This document shows positions 1 through 12,300 of a stretch of 64,000 bases of DNA, one piece after another; within the stretch, counting starts at the first letter, position 1, and each line of letters begins with the position of its first letter. Location of the stretch: contig QPMI01000249.1 of assembly GCA_004431415.1 (NCBI GenBank), forward strand, positions 1 through 64,000, given 5' to 3'. Both the position numbers and the translations under genes were made by a program. Origin of the DNA: Cyanophora paradoxa. Taxonomy: Eukaryota > Glaucocystophyceae > Cyanophorales > Cyanophoraceae. Under the pieces are notes generated by a model. It had not been told where the DNA came from. It searched no databases and saw only the letters and a program-made list of their open reading frames with translations.

Positions 1-3000
1 TCTCGCCGAAGAAGTCCCCCGCCCGCAGCAGCGCCACCTCCCGGTGCTCGGGCCCCAGCGCGATCCGCACCGTCCCCGAGGCGATGAAGAACATGTCGGA
101 GCCGCGCTCGCCCTCGTAGAAGATCGCGTCCCCGGGCCCGAAGATTCTCCGGTTCATCAGAACGACGATGCCTGCGGAGCGTGGGCAGGGGGCAGACGAG
201 GGGAGGCGGGCGTGGCTCGGGGGCGCACGGTCCAGGAAGCGCGTGTCCGAGACGTTGCGGAAGATGGGCGCCTTCGCGAGTTCAAAGGGGCGTCGGAGAC
301 CCGGAGACTCGGAGACGAGGCCGGCCCCAAAGCCCGCACCTTCATTAAAATGTCCTTGTGGACGAAGCGCGCCACCTCGGTGCGCAGCGCGGGCGAAAGA
401 TCCCCCAGGATCGCCCGCTCGTCGAACGCCAGCGGGCCCCGCCTGGGCGCCCGTCACCGGCGGCGGCCCCGGAGCGGGCGGGGCGGCCGCGGGCGGACAG
501 GGCATGATCATAATACCCGCGAATCCGCAACCTCAGATCTTCAGGCAGCCGCGCATACCGCATGTAGCTGCGCCCCGCCCGCCCGCCCCCTCAGCGCCCC
601 GAGCCGAGCCGCGCCGGGCGGGGCGGGGCGGGGCGGGGCGGGGACCTGGCGACGGCGGACATGCGCTCGCGGTAGAGGGCGGCGGCCTTGTCGAGGCTCG
701 TCGCGAGGCTCGTGATGGACCCGATGATGAACGCGAAGAGCGTCGCCCCGAACAGGAACCTGGCCCCGCCCCCTCGCCCCCCGCCACCCGCCACCCCGCC
801 CCGCCCCCTCGCCGGCGCACATGAAGAGCGTCAGCACCCGCTCCCGCGCCGTCCCCGGCACGATGTCCCCGTAGCCTGCCCCGCCCCGGCCCCCGCTCGG
901 CCCGGGGCCGCCGGGGCGCCGCGGGGCGGGGCGGGGGCGGCACCGATGGTGCAGATGGTGGTGAGGACCCAGTAGAGCGCCCTGCCCGGTGCCAGCAAGT
1001 TAAATGGAGGGGTGAATGCTCCAAAAATAAGCTCTGGTAAACGGCGGCCGTACTCGAGGTACTGCGCCCCGGCCGGCGCCGCCTCCAGGCTTCGCTGCAC
1101 CACCCTGCCCGCCCCTGCGTGAGGCGGCGAGCGGGGCAGGGGAGTGGAGGGGAGGGGCCGGCGGGGCCTGCGCGCACCAGGAGTTCGGGTCGAAGGAGCC
1201 GTCGTAGGCGGCGGCGTAGAACTGCGGGGGCGGGTGAGGGGCGGGCGGGGCGGGCGGGGCGGGGCGGGGGGCGCCTGGAGGCAGCAGATCCAGTGGCCGC
1301 TGAGGCCCATCCAGAAGATGAGGGAGAGGAGGCGCCCCGTGCCGGGGTAGATCTGCAGCGCCGCCTCCAGCCGCGCCACCGACCTGCCCGCCCCCGCCCT
1401 CAGCCCGCCCCCGAGGGGCGCCCGCGCGCGAGGCCGGCACCGGTTGCGCTGCATCTGCTCGATGATGCGCCGGATGCGGCTGATGCGCGCCAGCTTGAGG
1501 ATCCTGCCGGGCACGTCAGCGAGGAGGCGGGGCGGGGGCGGGGAGGGCCGGGGCGGGGCGGGCCGGGCGGTCTTGAGGAGGCGGAGGGCGAAGGAGGAGG
1601 AGGCGGACATGGAGGGAGTGAGGAGGTCCGTGGGGATGCTCGAGACGAGCTCGAGGAGGAACCACGTGCGCGCGTAGGCCAGCGCGATGCGCGGCAGGCG
1701 CCGCTCGATCGAGTTCCGCGCCGTCGGCACGCGGAAGGGCAGGAAAAACTGCGAGACGACGTCCCTGCCCCGCCCCCGCTCAGCGTCACGGCGGCTGGCT
1801 CGGGGGGCGGGGCGGCGGCACAGGAGGAAGAGGAAGTCGACGAGGACGTCGAAGGCCACGAGCCCGGGGGGCCTGGCGCCCCCCCGCCGGGGCTCGAGAG
1901 GGCGGGGGCGCGGGGCGGGGGCGGGGGGCGGGGCCGGGCACCGGTGCTCGAACCAGTCGAAGCCAACGTTGAAGGGGACGAGGACGACGGAGTAGAGGAT
2001 GAGGAAGCCCACGAGCCCGTTCCACGCCTGGCCCCGCCCTCAGCCGGCGAGGCCCCCGAGCAGCGCGGGGGCCGGCGCCCCCATTGAGCCCTAGAGCGTC
2101 CGCACCTGCCGGGCGTCCGAGTCCGGGTGCAGCCAGGGGTGCCGCAGCGCATGCTCCAGCCAGCCCGGCTGAGGGCGGGGTGAGGCGGCGGGGGCCGGGC
2201 CGGGTGGCGCCGGCGGCACCTGGGAGGGGGCGTCGTCGTCGGAGGCGCGGGCGGTCTTGAGGGCGTTGGCGCGGGCCTGGAGCCAGGACTCGCGCCGCAG
2301 CCGCTCGAGCTCGGCCGGCTCGAGGTGCGAGGAGCGGCGCCGGTTCGCCCGCGCCTTCTCCCGCGCCGCCCTCTCGCTGGCGGCGCCGCCCTCGCCGTCC
2401 GAGGCGCCGCCCTCCTTCACGAGGTACTTCGAGGAGGCGGGGCCCGGGGCCGCCGCCCCGCTAACGCTCCCGCTCCGCGACCCGGGCGCCGACGAGAGGC
2501 TGATCGTCTCCGCGTGGAGCGCCGGCGGGGCCGCCCTGGGCTTCTCCTTCTCGGCAGAGGCGGCGGGGTCGGCGTTGAGCTCGTCGGCGGTGCGGGTGCC
2601 GGGCGGGGCGGCGGCGAGGGGGCGCGCGTGGCGGGCCCCCCGTCCGAGGCCGCCGAGCCGCGCCGCGAGGAGCTCCTCGGCCCCGCCCCGGGGGCCCCAG
2701 CGACGCCGGCCCCGTGCCCCGCGCCCCGGCCTCGCCACGCCACGCCCCCGCGGCCAGCGCCGGGGGCGACGCGGGGCGGGGGCGGGGCCGTGGACGTGCA
2801 CGCGGGGGCGACGGGGACGGGGGCGAAGGGGCCGGGGTCGGCGCCCGGCGGCCCCTCGAGGAGCTCGAGGCGGCCCGAGGCAGACTCCGAGCTCGTGCGC
2901 GTCCACCCGCCCGACTTGGAGGAGCCCGAGCCCTGGCCCCCGCTCGCCTCGCCGCGAGAGGGAGCCCCCTCGGCCCCGCCCCCCGCCCCGCTCGCCGTCG

Positions 3001-3160
3001 GCCCGCCCGCCACCGTCCCCGTCTCCTCGAGGGGCGCGTCGTGCACCGCGCGGCCCCGCGGCCCCGCGGCCCGAATGAACGCCACCAGGCTCATCTCAGC
3101 TGCAGGCGGGAGCGACGCCCCGCGCCCTGCGGCGGCCTGCAGCTGGCGCGGTCGGTGCAT
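1..3160 (-). CDS. EAG/CNG-type voltage-gated cation channel with C-terminal cyclic-nucleotide-binding domain (3' partial)
   Basis: Multi-exon gene on the minus strand. Its 5' end is at an ATG at 3160, or at an internal ATG at 3094 that begins MSLVAFIRAAG. A Ser/Pro-rich cytosolic region is followed near 2120-1960 by WNGLVGFLILYSVVLVP (S1), then VLVDFLFLLC (S2), RTWFLLELVSSIPTDLL (S3) and the basic S4 LLKTARILKLARISRIRR, which is joined across an intron with a GC donor. S5 lies near 1310. The pore helix and selectivity filter CTIG/YGD are split by an intron near 950-870, which gives a K+-type TIGYGD. A C-linker and the start of a cyclic-nucleotide-binding domain (ILGDLSPALRTEVARF, then GDFFGE) run off the left edge. 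These elements in this order are diagnostic of the EAG/CNG/HCN superfamily. Which ligand or voltage range applies cannot be read. The C-terminus is missing. Confidence 0.85.
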
Positions 3161-4003
3161 GGGTCATTGAGCACGCTGGCACCGCAGCCGCGCACCGGGA
3201 GCACGCCGCGACTACAGATGGAAGCCGACGGCAACTCCCCCGGCGTGCCGGCCGCACGCGCGCAGCTCCTATGCGCCGGTGCTCACGGATGTGGCGCGTG
3301 TGCTACTTTCGTCCAAACATATGCATTGTAGCTTGCTTTCGTCCAACTAGTAGGCGATGCCTGCCCTGGATAAGACCGGACGGAGGTTTGCCGGGACCCC
3401 GGGCCGCAGCAGTGGCGCCCTAGCTGGACATCGGAATCCTCGATCTGCCTGATCTTTTGGGCTCTGCGACGCCGACAGCTGCTGCTGTGATTCGGATGGC
3501 GACCCGGCCCGATGACCCGAGCAGTATCGAGTGCTAGCGCTTCAATGCCGCGGGTCAGGCGCTCGCTTCAACAACTTGTCTGCTGCTGCTCAGCGGCTGC
3601 TTCTTCCTTCTGCTCCTTCTGCTCTTCCTGCGTACCAGGCTACCAGCTAGATCAGCTAGCGCGGCTCTGCATTCACGGCGCTGCGAGCCTGCGGCTGCGG
3701 GCCGCAGCGGCGCGGCGAGTTCACGTCCGCGGCCGTCAGTCAAAAAAACCCGCGAAGCCGGCTTCAAGCCGCATCAAGCCGCAAGCCGCGATCCGTTGAC
3801 TGGGGTTCGACTCCGAGCACACCCGTATAGCTGTCCGCTGCTGCCCGTCCCAAAGCCGAGCGTCTTTAAGCTCCAGCAGTTAAGCAGTTAAGCAGTTAAG
3901 CGGCGCCGGCCGCGATTGGCGAGTCGAGGATGCGCTCTGTTTGGAGCAGATAGCCGGTTTCGACGCGTCGACGTCCAGCCGGCTGACGCCCTTGGCAGGG
4001 CTG
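3161..4003. other. Intergenic region between divergent genes
   Basis: This 840-bp stretch separates the minus-strand channel from the plus-strand membrane-protein gene and should hold both promoters. I see no convincing exon. A short tandem repeat (three copies of CAGTTAAG) lies at about 3877-3900, just before the downstream gene. Confidence 0.6.
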
Positions 4004-6311
4004 ATGCCTCCTTCGGGACACGCAGACCTGCTGCAGGAGGTGGACCCGAGCGAGGCCGGACGTCAGGCCGGCCGAACAGTAGGGCAGCTCGCCGCAAGCA
4101 GGAGGCGCAGCGCGGACGACCTGATTGCCCATTTCCGCGAATATGCGGCAGAGCGCAAGAAAGATGCGAGAGCGGCTGGCGCCGGCGTGCCCGTCGGAAA
4201 CCCCTTCTTGAACGGAGCACAGAGCCGGAACCCGACGAGCGCCGGCCACCTGCTCAACCACCCGGAGGATGTGGCGGTTAGCTTCAGGCCCGCGAGCCCA
4301 GCGGTCGGGGCGCCGGCAGCTGCGGCTGCGGCGCCGGCGGCGGGGGCGCGCTCGGCGGCGTCGCTCCCGGAGGCGGCGCGGCACCGGCTGGTCGTCGACA
4401 GCGCGAGCAGCGTGGACTCGCCCTCGCCAGGCGGGCGGAGGCGGGAGCGCGACGAGCCGTCGAGCTACGAGTCGGCGCTCTCGCTCGAGAGCCAGCGCTC
4501 GCGCTCGGACCGCAGCGCCCTCACGGGCTCCTCCTCCTCGGCCGCCGAGCACCGGCGCGGGCGGCCCTCCTCCCTCCCCGGCCCCGCCCCCCGCGGCATC
4601 CCGGGCGCCCTACGCACCTCCCCGGGCGCGGCGGGGAAGCCCCCGCGGCCACTGCCGGGCCCCTCCGCCCCCGCCCTGCGCGTCTCACGTCCCCCCGAGC
4701 TGCCGGATGTGCCCCCGACACGCCCTACGGCCTCCCTCCCTCCGGCCGCCGCGCCGAGCGGCCGGCGGCGGCGGCGGCGGCGCCCGCGTCGTTCCCGGAG
4801 CTGGGGCGGGGGGGCGGGGCGGCGGGGCGGGGCGGGGGCGGCGGGGGCGGGGGCGCGGAGCTCGGGGACGAGGGGGACGAGGAGGAGGGCCCGAGCCTCG
4901 ACACCGCCACCACCGCGGGCACCGGCTCCGGCAGCCGCGGCGCCGCCGGCCCCGCCCCGCCCTCACCCTCGCCATCGTCGGCGCCGGCGTCTGGGGCGCC
5001 GCGTCGAGCGAGGAGGAGCGGGCGCCGCGGGGGCCGCCGCCGCCCCGGGTGGCGGCGGGGGCGCACGGGGCGCAGCACCGGCGGCGGCGCTCGCACGTGC
5101 ACGCCGAGGAGGAGGAGGAGGAGGAGGTCCGCCTGCGCCGCTCCGGCAGCGGCCGGCGGCCCCCGCCCCGCACCGACTCCTCCCCGCCTCGGCCCGCAAG
5201 GCCCGCCGCTCCCGGGAGGGCGGCCGGCCGGCCTCCTCGTCGCTGGCGGCGGCGCTGCGGTACGAGCGGGAGGCGGGGCCGGGGCCCGAGGCCGCCCCGC
5301 GGGACCCCGACGACCCCGCCCTCGCCGAGGAGGGCCGCGCGCCCTCTTTCGCCCGCCCCGGCCCCGGCCCCGCCCGCCCCGCCGCCTCGGCCGCCGGCAT
5401 GGCCGTAGAGGAGGAGGAGGAGGGGTGGCGGGGCGGCCGGAGCCGCCCGGGGGCGGCGGGTGCGGCGGCCGACGTGGCGGGCGATGCGGCGGGGTCGCGC
5501 CCCGGCGCCGGCGCCCGCAGCGGGGGCCCCATGGACGAGGAGCGCGCCCTCCTCCTCGAGTGCGGCCCCCGCCCACCCCCTCCCCCCCGCCCCGCCTGAC
5601 CCGCCCCGCCGCCAGGCACGAGGCCTCGGAGCAGGCGTACTGGAACTCCTCGCCGCCGCCGGCCGTCTCCCTCCTCCTCCTCCTCTCCGCCCTCGCCGCC
5701 GTCCCCTTCCTCGCCATCGGCGTCCGGTGCCCGCCCCGCGCCCCGCGCCCCGCGCCCCGCGCCCCGCGCCCCGCCCCTCCCGCTCACGCACGCCGCGCAG
5801 GAGCAGCCGCAACGCGTGCAACGAGCCCCTCGACGTCTACCTCGTCGTGCAGGCGCGCGTGCCGCCTTGACGCCCCCGCCCCTCTGACTCCGGCGCGCAG
5901 TCGGCGGGGGCGCTCGTCGCGTCGCTGTGCCGCCTGGTGTTCATCCACTGCGTGTGGGCGCCGCGGGAGCGGTGGGAGCGGACGGCGTGCTCGCTGCTGC
6001 ACGCCGGCGGCCTCGTCCTCTTCGGCCTCGGCTCCTTCGCCGTCTTCATCGCCGGCCTCGTCTGGGTCTCCCGCGCCAACTGCGTGCGCCCCCCGCCCCG
6101 CCCCGCCCCGCCCCTCCCGCGCCGCCGGCTGAGGGCGGGGCAGCGGGGGACGGAGCCGGTGCTCTTCTGGGCGTGCGTCGCCTCCTTCGTCGCCCTCGGC
6201 GTCGCCGTCCTCCTCTTCCGCCTCCTCGACCGCGCCCCCGAGTACCGCAAACTCAAGCGCGAGCCGCCCCCGCGCCCCGCCCCCCACGAGCTTGCAATTG
6301 GCCCTGGGTAG
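4004..6311 (+). CDS. Multi-pass membrane protein with long Ser/Pro/Glu-rich N-terminal region, function unknown
   Basis: The first in-frame ATG is at 4004 (MPPSGHADLLQEVDP). The N-terminal half is hydrophilic, with Ser-rich and acidic runs such as ELGDEGDEEEGPSLD near 4858. Introns of CCCCGCC type interrupt it. From about 5630 hydrophobic segments follow: AVSLLLLLSALAAVPFLAIG; an extracellular-looking stretch NACNEPLDVYLVVQ; LCRLVFIHCVW; LLHAGGLVLFGLGSFAVFIAGLVW; and VLFWACVASFVALGVAVLLF. That makes about four transmembrane segments. The protein ends in a basic tail and stop at 6309-6311. The arrangement recalls the membrane region of some plant and protist RING-type membrane ligases, but no RING is present here, so I do not assign a function. 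Confidence 0.6.
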
Positions 6312-6631
6312 CTCCCCGCCGCCCGTCACTCCGAATCCCCTCCTATGCCTGTCCCCCTCACCGAGTCGGTTTCCTCCCTTGGGGCTCGGCTCGCGAGGAC
6401 CCGTATATGCGCATACGCGCTAATTATAAGCTTATGTTACGTTGTTAAAAAGGCTGCCACGATTCATTACAAACGAAAACACTTCCGTCGACAGAAGAAA
6501 GGAAAGAAGCTATGCGGTTCATGGTACACAGTCATTATGCGCGGAGAAAAGGTCCTCCTGAGGCGTGCGGGCGAGTAAGGGCGGCCGCAGCGCCGGCCTA
6601 AGCTATACAGGACAGGCCGGGGCGGGGCGGC
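6312..6631. other. Short AT-richer spacer between convergent genes
   Basis: This 320-bp 3'-3' spacer is distinctly less GC-rich than its flanks (for example around 6415-6500). It probably contains the 3' UTRs and polyadenylation signals of both neighbours. I see no gene in it. Confidence 0.55.
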
Positions 6632-8767
6632 CTATTGGTTGGCCTTCTCGACGCCGACGACGTCGGCGTAGGACTTCTTGTTCCAGAGCGGGGCGAGGAG
6701 GAGGAGGGGCACGGCGCAGCAGGCGAACATGGCGTAGAAGAAGAAGTTCCAGCCGTACTGCTTGACGATGATGGTGAGCGGGGCGCCGGCGACCATGGCG
6801 CCGATGTACGCGATCCAGCCGAGGAAGCCCGTGGCCGTCGACGCCGCCGACTTGTGCGTCAGCTCCGTCCCCACGAGCCCGATCATCATCTGGGGGCCGT
6901 AGAGGAAGAAGCTGCGCGCGCCTCAGCGGGGCGGGCGGCGGGGAGAGCGGGGGCCGGGGCGGGGGCGGACCCGATGAAGAAGACGGCGAGCCAGTCGAGG
7001 AAGGGGTTGTTGGCGGGGACGCGCATGAGGCCGAAGCACGAGGCGGCGATGCCGACGAGGAAGGCGCAGACGACGGGGATGCGCTTGCCGCCCAGCAGCT
7101 TGTCCGAGATGAAGCCGGCGGAGAGGGAGCCGAGGAGGCCGCCGATCTCGCGCCCCGAGACCCGCGTCGCCGCCTCCGCCGCGTCCGTCACGCCCTTGAC
7201 GTCCATGATGTAGAAGTGCGACCAGTTCGTGACGCCCCTGGGAAGGAGCTACAGAGGGGAAGAGGGAGAAGAAGGTCGAGAAGAAGAAGAAGAAGAGGCG
7301 CACGCGCGGATGAAGTAGACGAAGAAGTAGGAGAGGGCGAGGAGCCAGATGGCGGGGTTGGCGAGGACGTACTTGAAGACGATGTCCTTGGAGGACTTCT
7401 TCGCCACGGGCGCCTCCACCTTCACCTCCCCGTCCGCCGCCTTCGGCTTCACCGCGAAGTCCTGCCGGAAGACGTCGATGGGCGGCAGGCCGACCTCCGA
7501 GGGGTCGTCCTTGACGGCCCACAGGAACGCCAGGCCCGTGGCGATGCCTGCGGCGCCCGTGAGCCGAGGCGGGGGCGGCGCGGGGCGCGGCGCGCGGGGA
7601 GTGACCGATGAGGCCCGGGACGATCATGCCGGCGCGCCAGCCGAAGCTCTGCGCCGCGAAGCCGGCCACGATCGCCACGAGGAAGCCGCCCAGGTTGTGG
7701 CTGCAGTTCCACAGGCCCCACCTGCGCGACGCGGCTCGCCTCGGCGCCGGGGCGAGGAGGGAGGGTGGCGGGAGGGGCGGCGCAGGCGGACCAGGTGCCG
7801 CGCTCGTTCTGGGAGAACCAGACGGTGAGGAGCTTGGCGCACGAGGGGCCGCCGAAGGCGGAGATCCAGCCCGTGATGCCCCACACGATCGACATCCACA
7901 TCGGGTCGGGGCGGAGCGTGAAGACTGCGCACGCGCGCACGCGGCGTTAGGCGGGGCGCGCGCACTCAGACGGCGCGGGCGGGCGCACCGAGGTTGAGGA
8001 TGCCGGTGAGGATGAGGCCGAGGGCGAGGAACTGCTTGGGCGAGACGAGGTCCGCGATGACGCCCGACGCGAACTTGGACGTGCCGTACGCGATCGGGAA
8101 GATCGACGTGATCAGGCCGATCTGCTCCAGCGTCATCCCCAGCTCCGAGCGCAGCAGCGGCCTGCGCGCCCCCCACCGAATTCGACCTTCGCGCGCCGCG
8201 CCGGCGGCGGGGCCGGAAGGGTGCACGCACGCGCAGTACGTGAAGCAGCCGCGGGTGAGATACGAGGCCGTGTAGCCAAGGAGCAGGCCGAAGAAGACGC
8301 GGTACCGCCAGAAGCTGTACTTCTACTCGGCGCGAGGCGTGGCGCACGCCTGTGAGACCCCAGGAAAGGCAACAAGAACGCAAACAGCTCGTTCAGCCGC
8401 ACCGACTTCAGTGCCGGGTCGTTGATGTCAACCTTGCCGCCGGGCACGTCAGGCGCGCCACCGGCCGCGGCGGCGCCGTCAGCAGCCTCGCAACGGACGT
8501 CGAACGTCTGGAAGAAAAGGAAAGGAGGCGTCGGACATGTATCCAACCGGCCGCGAGGCGCGAGGGCGTTTAGCGTACGCGCTGGAAGGCGACCGCAGGC
8601 TTCGCCTGGCGCTGTGCGACCGCCGTGCCGACGAACGACTTCGCCAGCGAAATGCCGGAGCTCCGAGCGGCCGCGAAGCTGCAGCGCCGGGCCGGGCGCG
8701 CGTCCGAGAAGAGGAGCGCGGCCGTCATGCTCTTCTCGAGCAGCGACTGTGCCTTTGCCGGAGCCAT
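6632..8767 (-). CDS. Organophosphate:phosphate antiporter (UhpC/UhpT/GlpT-like MFS transporter) with possible plastid leader
   Basis: Exons read minus from an ATG at 8767 (MAPAKAQSLLEK) to the stop at 6632. An alternative upstream ATG at 9070 is in the same frame. The mature part has typical OPA features: FWRYRVFFGLLLGYTASYLT (TM1); GMTLEQIGLITSIFPIAYG; MWMSIVWGITGWISAFGGPS; NCSHNLGGFLVAIVAGF; YFFVYFIR before GVTNWSHFYIMDV; SGREIGGLLGSLSAGFISD; and GPQMMIGLVGTELTHK near the end. That last motif is closer to UhpC/UhpT than to GlpT. The N-terminal 80-90 residues are rich in Ala, Ser and Arg, are poor in acids, and end in a VRCEA-like site, so plastid targeting is plausible. Related UhpC-type carriers of presumed bacterial origin are known in algal plastids. 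The exchanged sugar phosphate cannot be read. It is convergent with the preceding gene. Confidence 0.85.
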
Positions 8768-9317
8768 GTTGCGAATGCTCCCATTGGCTCCGAGGGCCTT
8801 CCGGACGTCTGCACGTAGTATTCCGAGCGTCAGATGCGCGGCCGTGGGGAGGGAAACCGGATGGTCCAGAAACGCACCGCCCCGGAGGGGCGCGAGGCCC
8901 GGCGTCGCGAACGCAGCCGAATCCTGACGCATTGTTTCGAACGGCGCCGGCTTCGAACCTGAGGGCGTTGACGGGTTAGCGGTGCGCGACAGGGGTGCGC
9001 GCATGACCAAGAGAGCCCGCGAGAGCCGCAAGATTCGGATACAGAAGAAGCTAGCACGTTCGAATCTCACTGTATTGCCCGTTGGAGTCGCCGGCGGCTA
9101 GAGGCGCGCGCGCGTCCCGACCCCAGGCCGTGTCACGGGCGTACGCGGCGTCTTCAACGATGCTAAGTAACACCAGACGCTAAACAAGGCCCGCGTAAGG
9201 AGGCGTGCGCACCACGCCGACTTTTTCTAATCGGTACCCCCGCGTGGTCCCTTCGGTCGCCGGCGGCCGGCTTTGCCGCGCGGCCATATGCTCCGACGAT
9301 GTTAGTACAAACGATAT
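8768..9317. other. 5' region of the transporter gene / spacer
   Basis: From 9070 to 8768 the transporter reading frame stays open toward an upstream ATG, so part may be coding or 5' UTR. From 9071 to 9317 I see no gene. The stop codon of the next minus-strand gene is at 9318-9320. Confidence 0.45.
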
Positions 9318-12300
9318 CTACAGCGGCCGGCGGAGTGGGGAGGTGAGGGCGTCGAGCCAGATCTCGGCGGGGTGCATAGCCAGCACGGAGCGCGCCGCGC
9401 CCCTCCTCCGGTTCTGCAGCACCTCCATCGCGTTGTCCACCGTGCCCTGCGCATGCGACGCGCGTCCCGCCGCCCGGTGAGCTCGAGGCGCCGGCGCGCG
9501 CGCGCCGGCTAGCTATAGCGCTATAGCGCTAGCGCGCGCTAGCTATCGACGTCGACATGTACAGCGCTAGAGCAGGCCCTGCAGCCGAGGCGCGGGCGGC
9601 GTTGTAGATCTAGATCTGGCTAGCGCTGGCAGTGCGCGTGCCTCGGCAACGAGGCGGACAAGGCGAACGGGCCGCCCCTGCCCCGCGCGGTGTACCCGCG
9701 CCAGGATCCGCTCCTGCGCGCGGGCCGCGTGAGGCTCGAGGGCGGGGCGGGGCGGGGCTGCGAGGGCTGCGGGCCTGGATGCGCGGGCTGCACGGCGGCT
9801 CGAGGAGGAGGACAGTGGAGACGGGCGTGAGGTCCAGGCCCTGCGCCGTCGATCGGGATGCATGTATATGGTCAGGCCCCGCCAGGGGCACGGGCAGGGG
9901 CGCGGAGGGCGAGGAATGCGTGCGCGGGGGGGCACCTCGAGCGGGGTGGCCCCCGCGGCGGTCTGGACGGTGGCAAGGAGGGCGCGGGGCGAGGCGGCCG
10001 GCGGGGGCGGGGCGAGGGCCCGGGCCGCCTCTGCGGGCCCCGCGGTGCCAGTGAGAAGGGCGGCGCGGATGCCGGCCGCCTCGAGGGCACTCCGGGCGGC
10101 GCGCAGCACGGCGGGGAAGTGCGAGACGAGGAGGGCGGGGCCCGCCCCGCCCCGCACCTCCTCCACCGCCGCCGCCAGCTTCGCACCGGGGGCCCCGGCG
10201 GCGGCCGGCTGCTCCGGATCCGTGGCGGGGGCAGGGGCGAGGCTGGAGGGAGCGAGGGCGGCGCCGCAGGCGGGCAGGGGGCGCCGGCGCCGACGCCGTA
10301 CGCGCGGGCGGGGAAGAGGCGGGCGGCGCAGGGGCGCAGACGGGGTGGCCGCAGGGGGCGGCGAGGGGCCGGCCGCCGAGGGCCGGCTCGGCGCACGCCG
10401 CGCACGCCTCCGAGGGGCTCCCCGCGAGGAGCCCCAGCAGCAGGCCCCGCTGCGCCGGCTCAGGCGCCGCGCACGCCGGCGCCCCGCGAGGGCGCGCCTG
10501 CTCGGCGAGCGGGTCGGGCTCGGGGAGAACGTTCGCCAGGGACGGGTCGTGAGCGGCGAGCCTGCCGGCCGAGCCGGGGCGGCGTGAGGCGGGGCGCGCG
10601 GGGGCGGGCGGGGCGGGGGAAGGTGCCTGAGGCGGGCGAGGGCGGCGGCGAGGGCGGCGGCGGACTCGCAGGCGCGGCCGGCGGCGAGTAGCCCCTCGGC
10701 GAGCGCCTCGGCAGCCGCCCAGAGCGCGCGGTACTGGCGGGGCATGCGATTGATAAGAGCGGGACGGCGCTGCGGCCGCTCGCGGGCGCACGCGGGCACG
10801 CACCAGCTCGAGATGGTCGGGGGGCAGGAGGACGGGGCGTACAACGAGGGTGCGGGGCGGGATGTCTGCCAGCGGCCTGCGCCGGCCTCAGCGCCGCGCG
10901 CCCCGGGAGGAAGCTGAAGGAGCGCGCCGGCCGTCGGCGCGGTGCTCCCTCGTGCGGCGGAGCATGAGGGCGCCCAGGAGGGCCTGCGGCAGGGCGCGGT
11001 GAGTGGCAGGCGGGGCGGGGCCTGCGGCGAGTGCAAAGGACGCGCGCGCACTTGGAGGCGGGCGAAAGGCTCCTGGGCCCCCGTCTTCAGCGGCAGAGTG
11101 ACGAGGCGTGCCCACTCTGCCCGCCGGTCAGGGCGCGGCGCGGGGCAGGGCGGGAGACCAAGGGGCCGCCGCGGGTACCTTGCCCGTTCTCATCGCTTAG
11201 AGTTTACGGAGCTCGTGTGAGAGAAGCGAAGGAAAGGATCGAGGGGATGGGACGGGGCACCCAAGGGACGGCACCCCCAGGATGCATAGCAGGGGCTGCA
11301 GATCGTCCACGGAATGCTGGAAAGGGCGTCCGCTCCGGTCTCAGCGGCGGGCGGCGACTTTGGCAAAACTTGAATGTGGGCGGGGCCCACCCGGAGGGGT
11401 GTGGAGGTGAGGAGCCAGCAGCGCTGGGCGCGGTGGGCGAGGGCGCGGGCCGGGTGGAGTGGGAGAGAGGCCCCCCCCAGCGCGTGCGCGTCGTCCACGA
11501 GCACGCTGCGCGGGGTGAGCGCCCGGGCCCGGGCGGTGCACGCGGCACGGCACCAGAGACAGCGGGGCGAGCGCACCGGCACCAGGAGGCTTCCAGGAGA
11601 CGTGCGGCGGGGCCGCCCTCCGCAGTCGCGATCGCGAGGTCCTCGTGGGCGGCGAGGCTGGGGGCGGGGATGAGGGGCGGCGCGAGCTCGAGCGGCAGTG
11701 GCGGGCGGAGAGGACGCACACGAGGTCCGGGGAGGCGAGGTCGCGCGGCGCCTCCGCCCCACCCTCGAGCACCTGCGCGCAATCAAGACGAGGCTCGCGC
11801 ACGGGGCGCGCCGGCAGGCGGACCGCGTAGGAGAGGGCCCCGGGCTCAACGGCCGAGCCCAGCACGTGCCGCCTGCGCGCGCGGGAGGAGTCGGGGGGGC
11901 GTAGGGGGTGCCTGCGAGGGGCCGGACCAGTGGGCGAGGCTGGCGCGCGGGGCGAGGAGGAGCGTGCCGGCCGAGCCTGCTTGGCCGCCCCGCCGGTCGG
12001 CAACGGCGAGAGCGACGGCGACGGTGCGCTTGCTGCGCTCCACACTCAGAGGGCCCTCGGGGGCGGGCGCGGGCGCGAGGCACGCACCCAAGGCCCGGCT
12101 CGTCGGCGAGGATTCCGCCGCGGGGCGGGCGCCCCGGGCCCTGCGCACGCGCACGCGGGGCTTCAGGGAGGCCGGATGCGGCCGGGGCGAGGAGCGGGGG
12201 CAGGGGGGGCGCGCCTCGGGGGCCTCCCGGGCGAGCATCCAGTGGAGGGCCTGCAGCTGGTGCCGCCGCAGCCGCAGCCGCACCCCCGCCGGCTGCACGC

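Noticed and set aside
3790-3812. B-box-like GGGTTCGACTCC
   Set aside because: No D-arm, anticodon arm or acceptor stem can be drawn around it.
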